Shown: positions 23,395 through 31,196, counted from the first letter of the stretch. The stretch: 31,196 bases of DNA from Smittium mucronatum (GCA_001953115.1 LSSL01003357.1:1-31196); one strand, 5' to 3'. Notes: a model not told the origin generated them from the sequence alone. A program made the numbers and translations.

Positions 23395-24166
23395 ATGGAG
23401 TTAGAGTTGGAACATACAAAGGAAGTGGGATTGTCTACAGATGGAGGTAATACATTTACAAACCTGCCCATTTTGAGAAAAAGTTTATAGTAGAACCAAT
23501 TTAAATTTAGATTTATTTATTTTTTACGGGAAATTTCAACATTTTCTAGATATTAAAAGGAAAGGAAGGGGTTTCAAAAAAGATTCTGGTAATAAAACTG
23601 AAGATGTTAGAATTATGTGTTTTCCAGAATATTTAGGTTTTAAAAAATGTTTTTCAAATTTTATTATAGAGGATTCTGTGAAAGAGGATGGAGAGGTCCA
23701 AATAAACTTGGATCAGGCACAAAAATGTTAGTTTTTTTAAGAGGATTTTGTAACGAAATATACCTATACATTTATATTTGCATTTCAAAAAAAATTAAAA
23801 AAACAAATAATTATAGCTATTGAGGGTTGGGTTATCTTTGTAACTAATGTTCATGAAGAGGCCAAAGAGGAAGATTTGTACGATAAATTTGGGGAGTTTG
23901 GAAAGGTCAAGAATCTGCATCTTAACTTGGATCGACGGACTGGATATGTGAAAGGATACTCATTTATTGAATTTATGACCTATAAAGATGCGAAATCAGC
24001 AGTGGATGGAGCAAACGGAACGAAACTTCTCGGAAATCAAATCAATGTAGAGTTCGCATTTATACAGACCGACGAAGATGAAGACGTTGAAGGAGTTCTC
24101 CGCGTAGCTAAACACTCAAAAACGTTTAGAGACAGAGATAGATCAAGAAGTCCGGTTAGAAATTGA
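23395..24166 (+). CDS. RBM8A: Exon-junction-complex RNA-binding protein Y14 (RBM8A), 4 exons
   Basis: Spliced gene, exons 23395-23446, 23550-23588, 23670-23726 and 23817-24166, giving 165 residues (human Y14 has 174). The introns (103, 81 and 90 bp) begin GTAATA, GTAATA and GTTAGT, end in CTAG, ATAG and ATAG, and are all phase 1. Y14 pairs with Mago nashi in the nuclear exon-junction complex that marks spliced mRNA for export, localisation and nonsense-mediated decay. Visible features: KRKGRGF (20-26, as in animal Y14), SIEGWVIFVTNVHEEA (50-65) containing RNP2, the highly conserved HLNLDRRTGY (84-93), RNP1 KGYSFIEF (95-102), and a short C-terminal Arg-Ser tail RDRDRSRSPVRN. Between the RRM and the tail is an acidic stretch (DEDEDVEG) in place of the Gly-Arg-rich linker of the human protein. 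The start is the first ATG in frame and gives the family N-terminus. It is convergent with H2A, stop to stop 157 bp. Confidence 0.96.
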
Positions 24167-24179
24167 AAATACATTTACA

Positions 24180-24185
24180 AATAAA
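24180..24185 (+). terminator. Poly(A) signal of Y14
   Basis: AATAAA, 14 bp after the Y14 stop codon. It is the only such hexamer on the plus strand in the short Y14-H2A gap. Confidence 0.6.
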
Positions 24186-24204
24186 AGAGATTTATGAAAT
24201 ATAG

Positions 24205-24210
24205 TTTATT
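24205..24210 (-). terminator. Poly(A) signal of H2A
   Basis: TTTATT on plus, AATAAA on minus, 114 bp past the H2A stop codon. It lies close to the likely Y14 cleavage site, so the two transcripts probably overlap or abut at their 3' ends. No animal-type histone stem-loop is present, implying polyadenylated histone mRNA. Confidence 0.55.
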
Positions 24211-24323
24211 TCTTGAGTTTACTATACACACTATTAGAAAAGAGAAATATAAGGGTGAAGAATATTTGCTAGTAATATAAATATAAATTGTAAGGTGGTA
24301 AAAATGCAGGCAGATCCACAGAT

Positions 24324-24731
24324 TTACATTTCTTGAGAGACAGAGTCTTTCTTGGACTTCTTGGGTGGGACAAGAGTGGCATGGATGTTTGGTAAAACAC
24401 CACCTTGAGCAATAGTGACACCACCAAGCAATTTGTTCAATTCCTCATCGTTTCTGATGGCCAATTGCAAGTGACGTGGGATGATTCTGATTTTGCTGTT
24501 ATCACGGGCAGCGTTACCAGCCAATTCGAGAATTTCAGCAGTCAAGTATTCGAGAACAGCAGCCATGTATACAGGGGCACCAGCAGCAATACGTTGAGCA
24601 TAGTTACCTTTCTTCAAGTGACGGTGGATACGACCAACTGGGAATTGAAGTCCAGCTCTGGCTGAACGGGTCTTGCTGGTTTTTTGTGAGTCTGAGACAG
24701 CGGCTTTACCTCCTGATTTACCTCCGGCCAT
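24324..24731 (-). CDS. HTA1: Histone H2A (H2A.X-type C-terminus)
   Basis: Intronless, 135 residues, complete from MAGGKSGGK to the C-terminal SQEM. Forms the H2A-H2B dimer of the nucleosome. The fold is unmistakable: [16 protein letters not shown] (22-37), [50 protein letters not shown] and the docking region [18 protein letters not shown]. The acidic-patch residues E61, E66, E69, D95, E96 and E97 are all present. The C-terminus S132-Q133-E134-M135 fits the SQ(E/D)-hydrophobic target of ATM/ATR-family kinases, as in fungal major H2A and animal H2A.X. Position 81 is Ile in NSKIRIIP, where most family members have Thr. The N-terminal tail is Ser/Lys/Gly-rich. It is divergently paired with H2B across 1.38 kb. 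Base composition is much richer in G+C than the flanks, as expected for a highly expressed gene. Confidence 0.99.
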   Translation of the reverse strand: MAGGKSGGKAAVSDSQKTSKTRSARAGLQFPVGRIHRHLKKGNYAQRIAAGAPVYMAAVLEYLTAEILELAGNAARDNSKIRIIPRHLQLAIRNDEELNKLLGGVTIAQGGVLPNIHATLVPPKKSKKDSVSQEM

Positions 24732-24854
24732 TTTGATATTTAAAGTTTTTGGGGTTGACGAAAGAAAAAAGACCTAGTGTTAAAGCTAATCTGCTGAAAA
24801 ATATATAGATAATGATGTTGGTTGATAATTTTGAAATCTAGTGATGTTTGAGGG

Positions 24855-24864
24855 TATTTATATA
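24855..24864 (-). promoter_or_regulatory. TATA-like box of H2A
   Basis: TATATAAATA on the minus strand, about 125 bp upstream of the H2A start codon. Confidence 0.55.
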
Positions 24865-24978
24865 TTTAGAAAAAACAAAATCTCAGGCTTGTGAGTTGAA
24901 TTAAACTGTTGGAGTACAGAATACAAGCCTAAATGCGCATTTTTGCCAATAAGAAACAGAATTTGCTTATAATCCAAA

Positions 24979-24984
24979 ACGCGT
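24979..24984. promoter_or_regulatory. MCB-type site ACGCGT
   Basis: AAACGCGTAAAA context, about 250 bp upstream of the H2A start codon. It matches the core of the fungal MBF (Mbp1-type) site. Function is inferred from sequence and location only. Confidence 0.45.
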
Positions 24985-25523
24985 AAAAAAATGCTAATTG
25001 ATATTTGACTTGGATATTAGTTCAGTGCTCAGAATCCAGCTCCCTTGCCACATTAGTTGGATTGAGCCCAATTCTTCCACTGGCATCTAGAAAACCGTCA
25101 TATAATTTGCTAAGCGAACACAAAATTTCGTGTTTACTGGATTGATGCCAAATAGTTGCATTCATTTGGATTGACCTATGAAATTTATGCCAGCACTAAT
25201 GCCCAAACACCTTAGCCGATAAATCGAAACTGCATTTTGTAATAACCACTGAACATAGCATATATGCACACCCAATAACATCTCTTAAAATTGTTTTGCA
25301 AAAGTTGGCTTTTTGATTCCTGTAAAAAAATCCGATAAAGTTGAACGCAGCCATTCCTTCTATAAACCTCAAAAGAAGATCTCGATTGTTCATGTTGGCA
25401 ATTAGGGCTTGGTGTGTGAAAAAATATCCAATGGATGACTTGATAAAGCACTTAGGTCAGCATTTATTAGTTAAATTCAAATATACAGTGCGATCCCCCG
25501 TTTGATTTTCCAATTATATCTCA

Positions 25524-25533
25524 TTTCGCGAAA
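25524..25533. promoter_or_regulatory. TTTCGCGAAA palindrome
   Basis: A perfect 10-bp palindrome near the middle of the divergent region, with CCAAT boxes at 25510 and 25558. It combines CGCGAAA half-sites facing each other and resembles E2F/SBF-class cell-cycle sites. Confidence 0.45.
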
Positions 25534-25808
25534 TTCCATTTGATTGATTGTATATATCCAATAGAAAGAGCTTAGTGCAAACACTGGCTTAGAAGTATAT
25601 TTACAAATTAGCACAAAATTTGGGATATGCAGAGTATCAGTAAATAAACTGAATCATCCAATAAATAACAATATTGCTGGAAAAAATCCAAATTCTGCTA
25701 AAAAAACTTCGATTTAAGTTCCAGTCGATTGTAGCATTGAAATTCACCTCTGCAAAAGTATCATATGCTTATATAACCATTGGCTTTCGTTTCGTGTTAG
25801 AGATGGAA

Positions 25809-25859
25809 ACGCGTTAGAACATTTCCATTATTGGCGTGATTGTTACTCATTTCACGCGT
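25809..25859. promoter_or_regulatory. Pair of MCB-type sites flanking an ATTGG box
   Basis: ACGCGT at 25809-25814 (inside the palindrome AACGCGTT) and at 25854-25859, with ATTGGCGTG between them at 25830. The pair lies about 260-300 bp upstream of the H2B start, mirroring the single site on the H2A side. Confidence 0.5.
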
Positions 25860-26002
25860 AAAATAAAAAAATCCATTTGGTATGAATTCATACTGTTTTA
25901 TTCGATAATCCAAGGTGTCAAACATACAACTATTGGATTGTTGAAGTTGTTTAATTGTATGAGCAAAGTAATGACATGAAGCCAAAGAAGTGTGAGAAAA
26001 TG

Positions 26003-26010
26003 TATAAATA
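26003..26010 (+). promoter_or_regulatory. TATA box of H2B
   Basis: TATAAATA, 105 bp upstream of the H2B start codon, in a position mirroring the H2A TATA-like box. Confidence 0.65.
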
Positions 26011-26114
26011 TCCCATGGTTTCGCTGTGTATATTTTCTACATCACACAACGTTCTAAATATCTAAACCACTGTTGATTTTACTTTAAATCCTTTTAATAC
26101 TTCAATTTCTAACC

Positions 26115-26483
26115 ATGCCACCAAAATCCCAAGAAAAGTCAAGCTCAGCCGTCGCCAAGACCAAAGAATCTGGTGACCGCAAGCCTCGCCGAACTTCCCG
26201 CAAGGAAACTTATTCCATCTACATCTTCAAGGTTCTAAAGCAAGTTCACCCTGATTTAGGTATCTCTACCAAAGGTATGTCAATTTTGAACAGTTTCGTC
26301 AATGATGTATTTGAACGCATTGCCTCTGAAGCCTCAAAACTCGCTGCCTACAATAAGAGATCTACTATCAGTTCTCGGGAAATTCAAACTGCTGTTAGAC
26401 TATTGTTGCCAGGAGAATTGGCTAAACACGCTGTATCTGAAGGTTCAAAAGCCGTCACCAAATTCACCTCCGCTTCTGCTTAA
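26115..26483 (+). CDS. HTB1: Histone H2B
   Basis: Intronless and complete, 122 residues, start in the context ACCATGCCACC. Partner of H2A in the nucleosome. The basic N-terminal tail ([17 protein letters not shown] and KPRRTSRK, about 1-30) is followed by the histone fold: [21 protein letters not shown] (29-49), [43 protein letters not shown] and [16 protein letters not shown]116 in AVTKF corresponds to the monoubiquitinated lysine of the family (yeast K123, human K120). DLGIST replaces the usual DTGIS. The C-terminal FTSASA is fungal-like. Codons favour C in third position more than the surrounding DNA. It is divergent from H2A, and RPP1 follows 434 bp downstream on the same strand. Confidence 0.99.
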   Translation: MPPKSQEKSSSAVAKTKESGDRKPRRTSRKETYSIYIFKVLKQVHPDLGISTKGMSILNSFVNDVFERIASEASKLAAYNKRSTISSREIQTAVRLLLPGELAKHAVSEGSKAVTKFTSASA

Positions 26484-26917
26484 TTACAACTGGCTCATAG
26501 TCTAATCTCTCCTGGCTGTTGAATTTGCGGTCTTTAACAACTCTGCACATTCACAATTTATATTTTTATAAGATCTTTATTATTAGTTTCATTTTCAACT
26601 TGTATAGTTTATTTCTCGAATAAATCATTCATTCCTGTAATTTGTCTTTTTAACCTTAATTTATTAGTTTTTAAGTTATATAGTAGAAATATATTTACTA
26701 CTCTATTGATGACCATATATTTATTATAATTATTGGATAATAGTTATATATTTGTGATCAGCCATCTTCATTCATTGGCGGGTGATAAAAATTTACTCTG
26801 ATTTTGTATGCCTCACTGCAAATCATATGGGTTATAAATGTTAAAAATATTTTGGAATTGGGTTTCAAATTGTGCTCTTATTGATATAATTTCATTCTTC
26901 CCTCCTATGCTAGCAAT
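26484..26917 (+). other. H2B 3' region and RPP1 upstream region
   Basis: Holds the H2B poly(A) signal (26619-26624) and then the presumed RPP1 promoter. An ATTGGCGGG string at 26774-26782 resembles a combined CCAAT/E2F-type site. No RNA gene or open frame of note, and no histone stem-loop after the H2B stop. Confidence 0.5.
26619..26624 (+). terminator. Poly(A) signal of H2B
   Basis: AATAAA, 135 bp past the H2B stop codon. Confidence 0.65.
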
Positions 26918-27972
26918 ATGTTTATAGATTTGAACATACCACTCCCTGAATCATTCAACAAAAGGTATCCCTCATCTGATAAAGATTGGGCTCCAGTTGT
27001 TCGGGCTGTTTTAGAAGCCAAGAATCGTAATTTTTTCCCCTTATGCCTCTATTGTTCTCTATATAATAAATCTTCACTATGTGCATCGTTTATACTAATT
27101 AAAGTGTTAAAAATAAAAATTAGTTGGATATCGAATCGTAGCTATTAATCAGGTAATAGATGGAAAATTTTCGGATGCTGTGCTCCAAGTCTGGGATAAG
27201 TTTCCCAATATACCTGGCGCAACTGTCTCGTGGATTGGAAACAACCCCACAAAACCCGGCTTGGAATCTTATTCATCCCCCAAAAAGTTTACAATACTAA
27301 GAAGAATCTCTATAAAAATATCCGATCCTAGTCAGAACTATTCCTTAACTTCAAACAACAATACTTTAAATGAATATGACATCGTATCTGTGATACCTGA
27401 AACTGAAAAAGCTTTCTCCTGTGCTTGCAATGGTAGCTTCGAAGCTGTTGATCTAATATCAATTGATTTCTCTTGCCGTCTCCCTTTTATCTTGAAACTA
27501 AAAACAATCTCTCAGGCCATTTCAAAAGGTTTCTTCTTTGAATTGTCATATTCCGAAGCTATATCTGATAGCTCAAAGCGTAGATTTTGGCTCTCAAACT
27601 CTATCTCTCTCATCGGTGCCTCCAGAGGTTCTAATCTAGTGTTTTCTAGTGGTTCACCCAGTTACTTTGACTTAAGATCTCCATACGATGTCACAAATTT
27701 ATTCACATTAGCTGGTATATCTGCTTCTGATAGCAAGCAATCTTTAAGCGAATCCCCTAGACTTTGCCTAATCCATTCCTGTAACTTTACTTTATTTTGT
27801 TATATTTATGTTTCGGGGGGGTTTTTTTTTTTTTGAGATTACCAAACCTTTCTTTCGTATAGTTGATAGAAGATTCGTCCATAAATCAGTTGCGATGGCC
27901 CAGCGTATCATTCCATTTGACGAATCTGAGGAAACTAATCATCTTAATAAAAAGCTAAAACTTTCTGAATGA
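26918..27972 (+). CDS. RPP1: RNase P / RNase MRP protein subunit Rpp1 (Rpp30), 3 exons
   Basis: Spliced gene, exons 26918-27026, 27124-27780 and 27863-27972, giving 291 residues, close to the 293 of yeast Rpp1. Rpp1/Rpp30 is a TIM-barrel-like protein of the nuclear ribonucleoproteins that mature tRNA 5' ends (RNase P) and pre-rRNA (RNase MRP). The N-terminus MFIDLNIPLPES matches the family's MxxDLNxP start. The first splice joins N36 to LGYRIVAINQ, a conserved block (yeast LGYTHIAIN). Later blocks are ILRRISIKISDPS, DIVSVIPETEKAF, ISIDFSCRLPFILKLKTI (about 149-166), GFFFELSYSEAISDSSKRRFW, VFSSGS and SESPRLCLIHS. Exon 3 ends in a basic KKLKLSE tail, as in fungal Rpp1 proteins. Both introns are phase 1. 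Intron 1 (27027-27123) runs GTAATT to TTAG with TACTAAT 24 nt before the end. Intron 2 (27781-27862) runs GTAACT to ATAG. The exact exon 3 junction is less certain than exons 1-2. Confidence 0.92.
27781..27862 (+). other. RPP1 intron 2 with G7-T14 tract
   Basis: 82-bp intron inferred from the frame change. It starts GTAACT, ends CGTATAG, and contains GGGGGGG directly followed by about fourteen T (27817-27835), a likely polypyrimidine tract but also a slippage-prone sequence. Reading through would add CNFTLFCYIYVSGGFFFF and stop, which does not fit the family. Removing it restores a basic family-like tail with matching phase. Confidence 0.75.
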
Positions 27973-28484
27973 TATTATCAATCAAGAAAATTGTCCTATG
28001 TTATATTAGAGCATTCTCGAATATTGCTGATATTTAGTTATTATTTATACAATTTAATACTAATATAAACTTTATACCTCTATATCCTCCACTCACCACT
28101 AATCACCCTCATTGAAAGTTCTATTTGGAAATCATGAGCCTAAAATCCCCAAATCTATCTTTATTTCATTTTTATTATCCTCATTAATCAAGTCTTAAAC
28201 CTCACCACCTCCTCCATTTGTTTTGATTTTAACTATGTATACAGCGACCACAGTAGGTGTTGTGGATTTTAATAGCACATCATCATTGGGACTTCGAAGA
28301 TTTGATATCTTAATCTTCCTATTTTGACTCATTATCTAAAAATTAAATTATCCTTGATATAACCAATAAATTTTATTTAAAACAGTATATATATATATAT
28401 TTACTGGGCTGGCTTCTGTACAATCAAATTCAAAATAATTTGAACGATTAAATATGTATTTTATTTATTTTGAGTCTATTTCAA
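27973..28484. other. RPP1 downstream region
   Basis: RPP1 3' flank. There is no AATAAA close to the stop; the first clear one is at 28365-28370. A (TA)n run lies at 28386-28401. The minus strand holds a small open frame (28195-28332), listed separately. Confidence 0.5.
28195..28332 (-). CDS. Small open frame, unrecognised (doubtful)
   Basis: 45 codons from ATG (28332) to TAA (28195). The sequence starts MSQNRKIKISNLRSPNDDV and continues through STTPTVVAVYIVKI to a Gly-rich end. Composition is protein-like (balanced, charged N-terminus, hydrophobic middle), and the region is less A+T-rich than its flanks. The GGTGAG near the end could be a 5' splice site, making this a first exon. I recognise no family and found no following exon. 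Confidence 0.2.
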   Translation of the reverse strand: MSQNRKIKISNLRSPNDDVLLKSTTPTVVAVYIVKIKTNGGGGEV

Positions 28485-28800
28485 TGAATCCCGGTTGGAG
28501 ATAGATGGAAAACTCCTTGGGAAGGGGGGGGTGGAGTCTAAACATACTTTTAATCAGCTTCAAGCTGACATCGCCGATCATAAATTTGTGCTTAAAACAG
28601 CCAAATTTCCGATTAGCATCCGAGTGCCAAGAACACTTAAGCTGCAGAGTTTAAGTGATTCACCAGCCCCCTTGAACCAATGCCCTCGAGGTATGGAGCT
28701 GCTAGAGCAGCAGAGGGGAGTAGGGTGAATTTTATTAATTTTTTTTAATTATTTGTAAAAACTTTTTATTAACTTTAAAATAAATTTCCCGTAAAAAATA
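28485..28800 (+). mobile_element. LINE 3' end, copy E (5'-truncated, frame still open)
   Basis: The best-preserved 3' end of the LINE family. From about 28474 a frame is open to TGA at 28726-28728. Its translation includes LLGKGGVE, LQADIADHKFVLKTAKF, ISIRVPRTLKLQSLSDSPAP and NQCPRGMELLEQQRGVG, the C-terminus of the LINE protein. After the stop come about 75 bp with AACTTTAAAATAAATTTCCC and an A-run (about 28792-28799). The G+C content is far above that of copies A-D, so this is probably the youngest copy. There is no start codon or RT domain: a dead 5' truncation, not a gene. A G7 run at 28524-28530 lies in the frame. Confidence 0.82.
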
Positions 28801-31196
28801 TATTTATTTTGAGTCATTTGTATCAAATCCTTACTGTATTATTTTCCTAAAGAAATAGTAAGACCCGATTTTTTTGTATTTTACCAAGTCTTTTGCTCCA
28901 ATTATCATGGGCTGTGGAACTCATTTAGGCTATATCAGGAAGTTGAATGGAGTTTTTTTTACTTTTGAAAATATTTCAACCTTTTAAATTTTTTCTCTCT
29001 CTTATTCGATTTTTAAGCAGTGAAATTGGTATTATTAAATTTCAATTTAAATATGTCGAAAAAAAGTAAATAAATTTCTGTTTATTTAATTCTAATTATC
29101 GTGATTTTTTGAATAACACTGCTATCAATAATCATAATCCCAAAGTGTAAATATATGCTTATGAACACCCTCCTGGGTATTAAATTTTAATACGCCATAT
29201 ATACATATTTACCATGTTATATTTGTGATTTTTTTATATATTTTTACGCTATACTCTATTTTTTTCATTAATATTAATTTTTATTATAATATATTTTGAA
29301 ATATATCAAACATCTAGCGTTAATAGGAGATAATAAAAATTATTTATCTTTTAATAAGTCTATTTGAGCCCTGTTTAACATAAAAATATTAGTTGAGGCG
29401 CTAATATATATTTTAAATAAATTGTTTATCTTAAACCATTATTCATCAAAATCTCTGTTTAAAAATATTTAAAATGAAATGAAACACATCAAAAACTCGT
29501 GGTTTCAAATAAATGTGTTAGTTTTTTTAAAAAAATGCAATTATTAATAATTAATCGATTGAAATTTTATAAAAAAAAACACGCAAATATGGAAAAAATT
29601 TGCAAATATTTATTATTATTATTATCATTAGATAAAAATGGTAACAATTAGTGTTTAACGTATTAATCACTTGAAAAAAAAATATTATCGAGTTATTTAT
29701 ATTTATTGATCTAAAAAATCAATTAGATAGCTTAATGCTTTATTAATGACTAATTAAAAGAATTCATATTTTATTAATTAATTTCTGATTCAAATATGAA
29801 AAAAAATGAATCTTAAAACTAAATATATTTTCCCATTAACACCAAATAATTTTTATTATAACTTAGTATTTATTAAAAAGCTCATTTATTATGAACAAAA
29901 TACTTTTTTTGAAATTGGAGCTTATTTTCGAATTGACATAGAAAGCTATATTTAGTCATTTAACAGCTTTTGAACTCAGAAAATAAAAAAATAGCCAATA
30001 ATAATAAAATATTTATTTTTTAGCAATTTAACAGCTGGATATCTTAATCTTATAATAATTAATAGCCAAAATTTACCATATTTTGAGTTACTTTTTAAAA
30101 AAGGATATCATTTTAAAAAAAATTATTTAAATTACTATTTTTTTGTATTCATTTATTTAGAGTATAATCAGACCCTTAAATTAAAATACTAATGATTGAT
30201 TGATAAAAAAAACTCTTTGGAAAAAATTAAGACGAAATTACTTATTATTTATTTTAGAATAGGCCTTGAGCCACTTGATCTTCAAATCTTAGAATGAATT
30301 TGCAATTAATTAATGTATATTTAGTCATTTCAGGACTATGAACAAAAAAAACACATTTTTTCGGACTAACTTAAAAAGATTATTTAAATTTAGTTTTAGG
30401 AACAAAATTATCTAATAAAGGGAGGAAAAACAAGTAAAAAGAAGCTCGAAACATCTTCTGAACCTGGATGATCGAGTATTAAAACTTTCTAGTGTTAATT
30501 ATTAAATTTTTAATAAAAATATTCAATAAAACTAAAATTATGTGGTTTATACATTACATTTGGTATTTCAAGTTTTAAAAAATGGCAATCCACAAGAAAA
30601 TTTGGGCTAAAATTTTTCAAATATTTAAATAAACTTAACTAGATTAAAAACCGAATATAACTATTTATAAAAATTTCAATTCATAATTAGTTTAAAAATA
30701 CTAATAGTATTTTTTTTTGTCTAATTTATACCGAATTTCTTAATAGATAAATTTATATCAGAATAGCTCATTCGATTATTTAATAATTGTTAAATTTTAT
30801 TTATATATACACTAATAGGTTATTTACGTGTTTTAAAGGATTAAAATTTTCTATATTATGGGTCATTTTACGTATTAGATTGAGTTCATTTGTTTATGTG
30901 ATTTTTAATGATATATTACAATAATTTAAATCATAAAAAATACTTAATTATGAAAATTGAATATAAAAACTGTGTATTTTTTCATAAGTTTCATAATAAT
31001 GAAATTATAATATAAATATTCAGATTTTTTTTAATTAGAAAAACAAATCCTTTAATTGAGTACTATTATTATATTATATTGATTGTTTATTGGTTTTAAA
31101 ATAATATTCCATGTTTATATTACTTTATAATAAAATATATTGGAATCAAATAATACAATATTAAGATTTTGATTTGTATTTAGCCCAAAAAAAGTA
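28801..31196. other. AT-rich gene-free DNA
   Basis: About 2.4 kb without recognisable gene or RNA. TATATTTAGTCATTT occurs at about 29947 and again at about 30317, and AATTTAACAGCT recurs about 75 bp after the first, hinting at small local duplications. Otherwise homopolymer-rich sequence like the left-hand desert. Confidence 0.55.

Larger units (their letters stand above)
24732..26114. promoter_or_regulatory. Shared bidirectional H2A-H2B promoter region
   Basis: This 1383-bp divergent intergenic region has a TATA-like box near each gene. It contains three ACGCGT boxes (24979-24984, 25809-25814, 25854-25859), a TTTCGCGAAA palindrome (25524-25533), two TTTCGTG/CACGAAA sites (25126-25132, 25790-25796), an AAATGCGCATTT palindrome (24931-24942), and at least nine CCAAT boxes. 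The CCAAT boxes are on plus at 24946, 25068, 25428, 25510, 25558 and 25658, and as ATTGG at 25779, 25830 and 25932. ACGCGT and CACGAAA are the MCB and SCB sites of the fungal G1/S factors MBF and SBF, so S-phase co-expression of both histones is inferred. Open frames on the minus strand (25196-25393, 25212-25451, 25797-25985) match nothing I recognise and are most likely chance. Confidence 0.75.

Noticed and set aside
24405..24665. 86-codon plus-strand open frame
   Set aside because: Lies antisense within H2A; a by-product of the histone coding sequence.
25196..25985. Minus-strand open frames in the H2A-H2B spacer
   Set aside because: No recognisable protein, and the region is packed with promoter-type motifs; treated as regulatory DNA.
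26484..26560. Histone 3' stem-loop of animal type after H2B
   Set aside because: No 6-bp stem with 4-base loop is present; an AATAAA signal follows instead.

Overview
The window is A+T-rich eukaryotic DNA, by eye about four-fifths A+T outside the genes. It looks like part of a nuclear genome of a fungus, most likely an early-diverging lineage. Four lines of evidence support this: (i) the H2A ends in the SQ-E-hydrophobic motif typical of fungal H2A and H2A.X; (ii) the H2B core and its [12 protein letters not shown] tail are fungal-like; (iii) the histone genes lack the animal 3' stem-loop and carry AATAAA signals; (iv) introns are 81-103 bp, one with a TACTAAT branch-site-like sequence. An intact Y14/RBM8A gene means the exon-junction complex is retained, which argues against budding yeasts and microsporidia. 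The LINE fragments recall those of insect-gut Kickxellomycotina (Harpellales), but this is from memory and tentative.

Layout. About 1-21,700 is a gene desert with no convincing gene. It holds decayed repeats: two copies and one end fragment of a ~0.7 kb element with terminal inverted repeats (5658-6418, 19851-20570, 388-475), a 1.1 kb fold-back element (6566-7687), a further inverted pair (2258/3172), and 3' ends of one LINE family (11389-11541, 11646-11798, 19098-19377, 20789-21102). A longer member of that LINE (21716-22830, minus strand, reverse-transcriptase C-terminus through an A13 tail) borders the gene island. A sixth copy lies at 28485-28800, beyond the genes.

The gene island, 23,395-27,972, holds four compact genes. 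Y14/RBM8A (plus, four exons) converges with H2A (minus). H2A diverges from H2B (plus) across a 1.38 kb shared promoter rich in ACGCGT, CACGAAA and CCAAT motifs. RPP1/Rpp30 (plus, three exons) follows H2B. All five introns are phase 1 and GT-AG. The histone pair is the only set with an obvious shared control region. Y14 (mRNA quality control) and RPP1 (tRNA/rRNA processing) are housekeeping neighbours with no evident functional link.

No tRNA, rRNA, CRISPR array or bacterial operon was recognised. I did not find a clear new system. The most informative observations are the reconstruction of one LINE family from six scattered fragments, the G1/S-type motif cluster between the histone genes, and the fold-back element.
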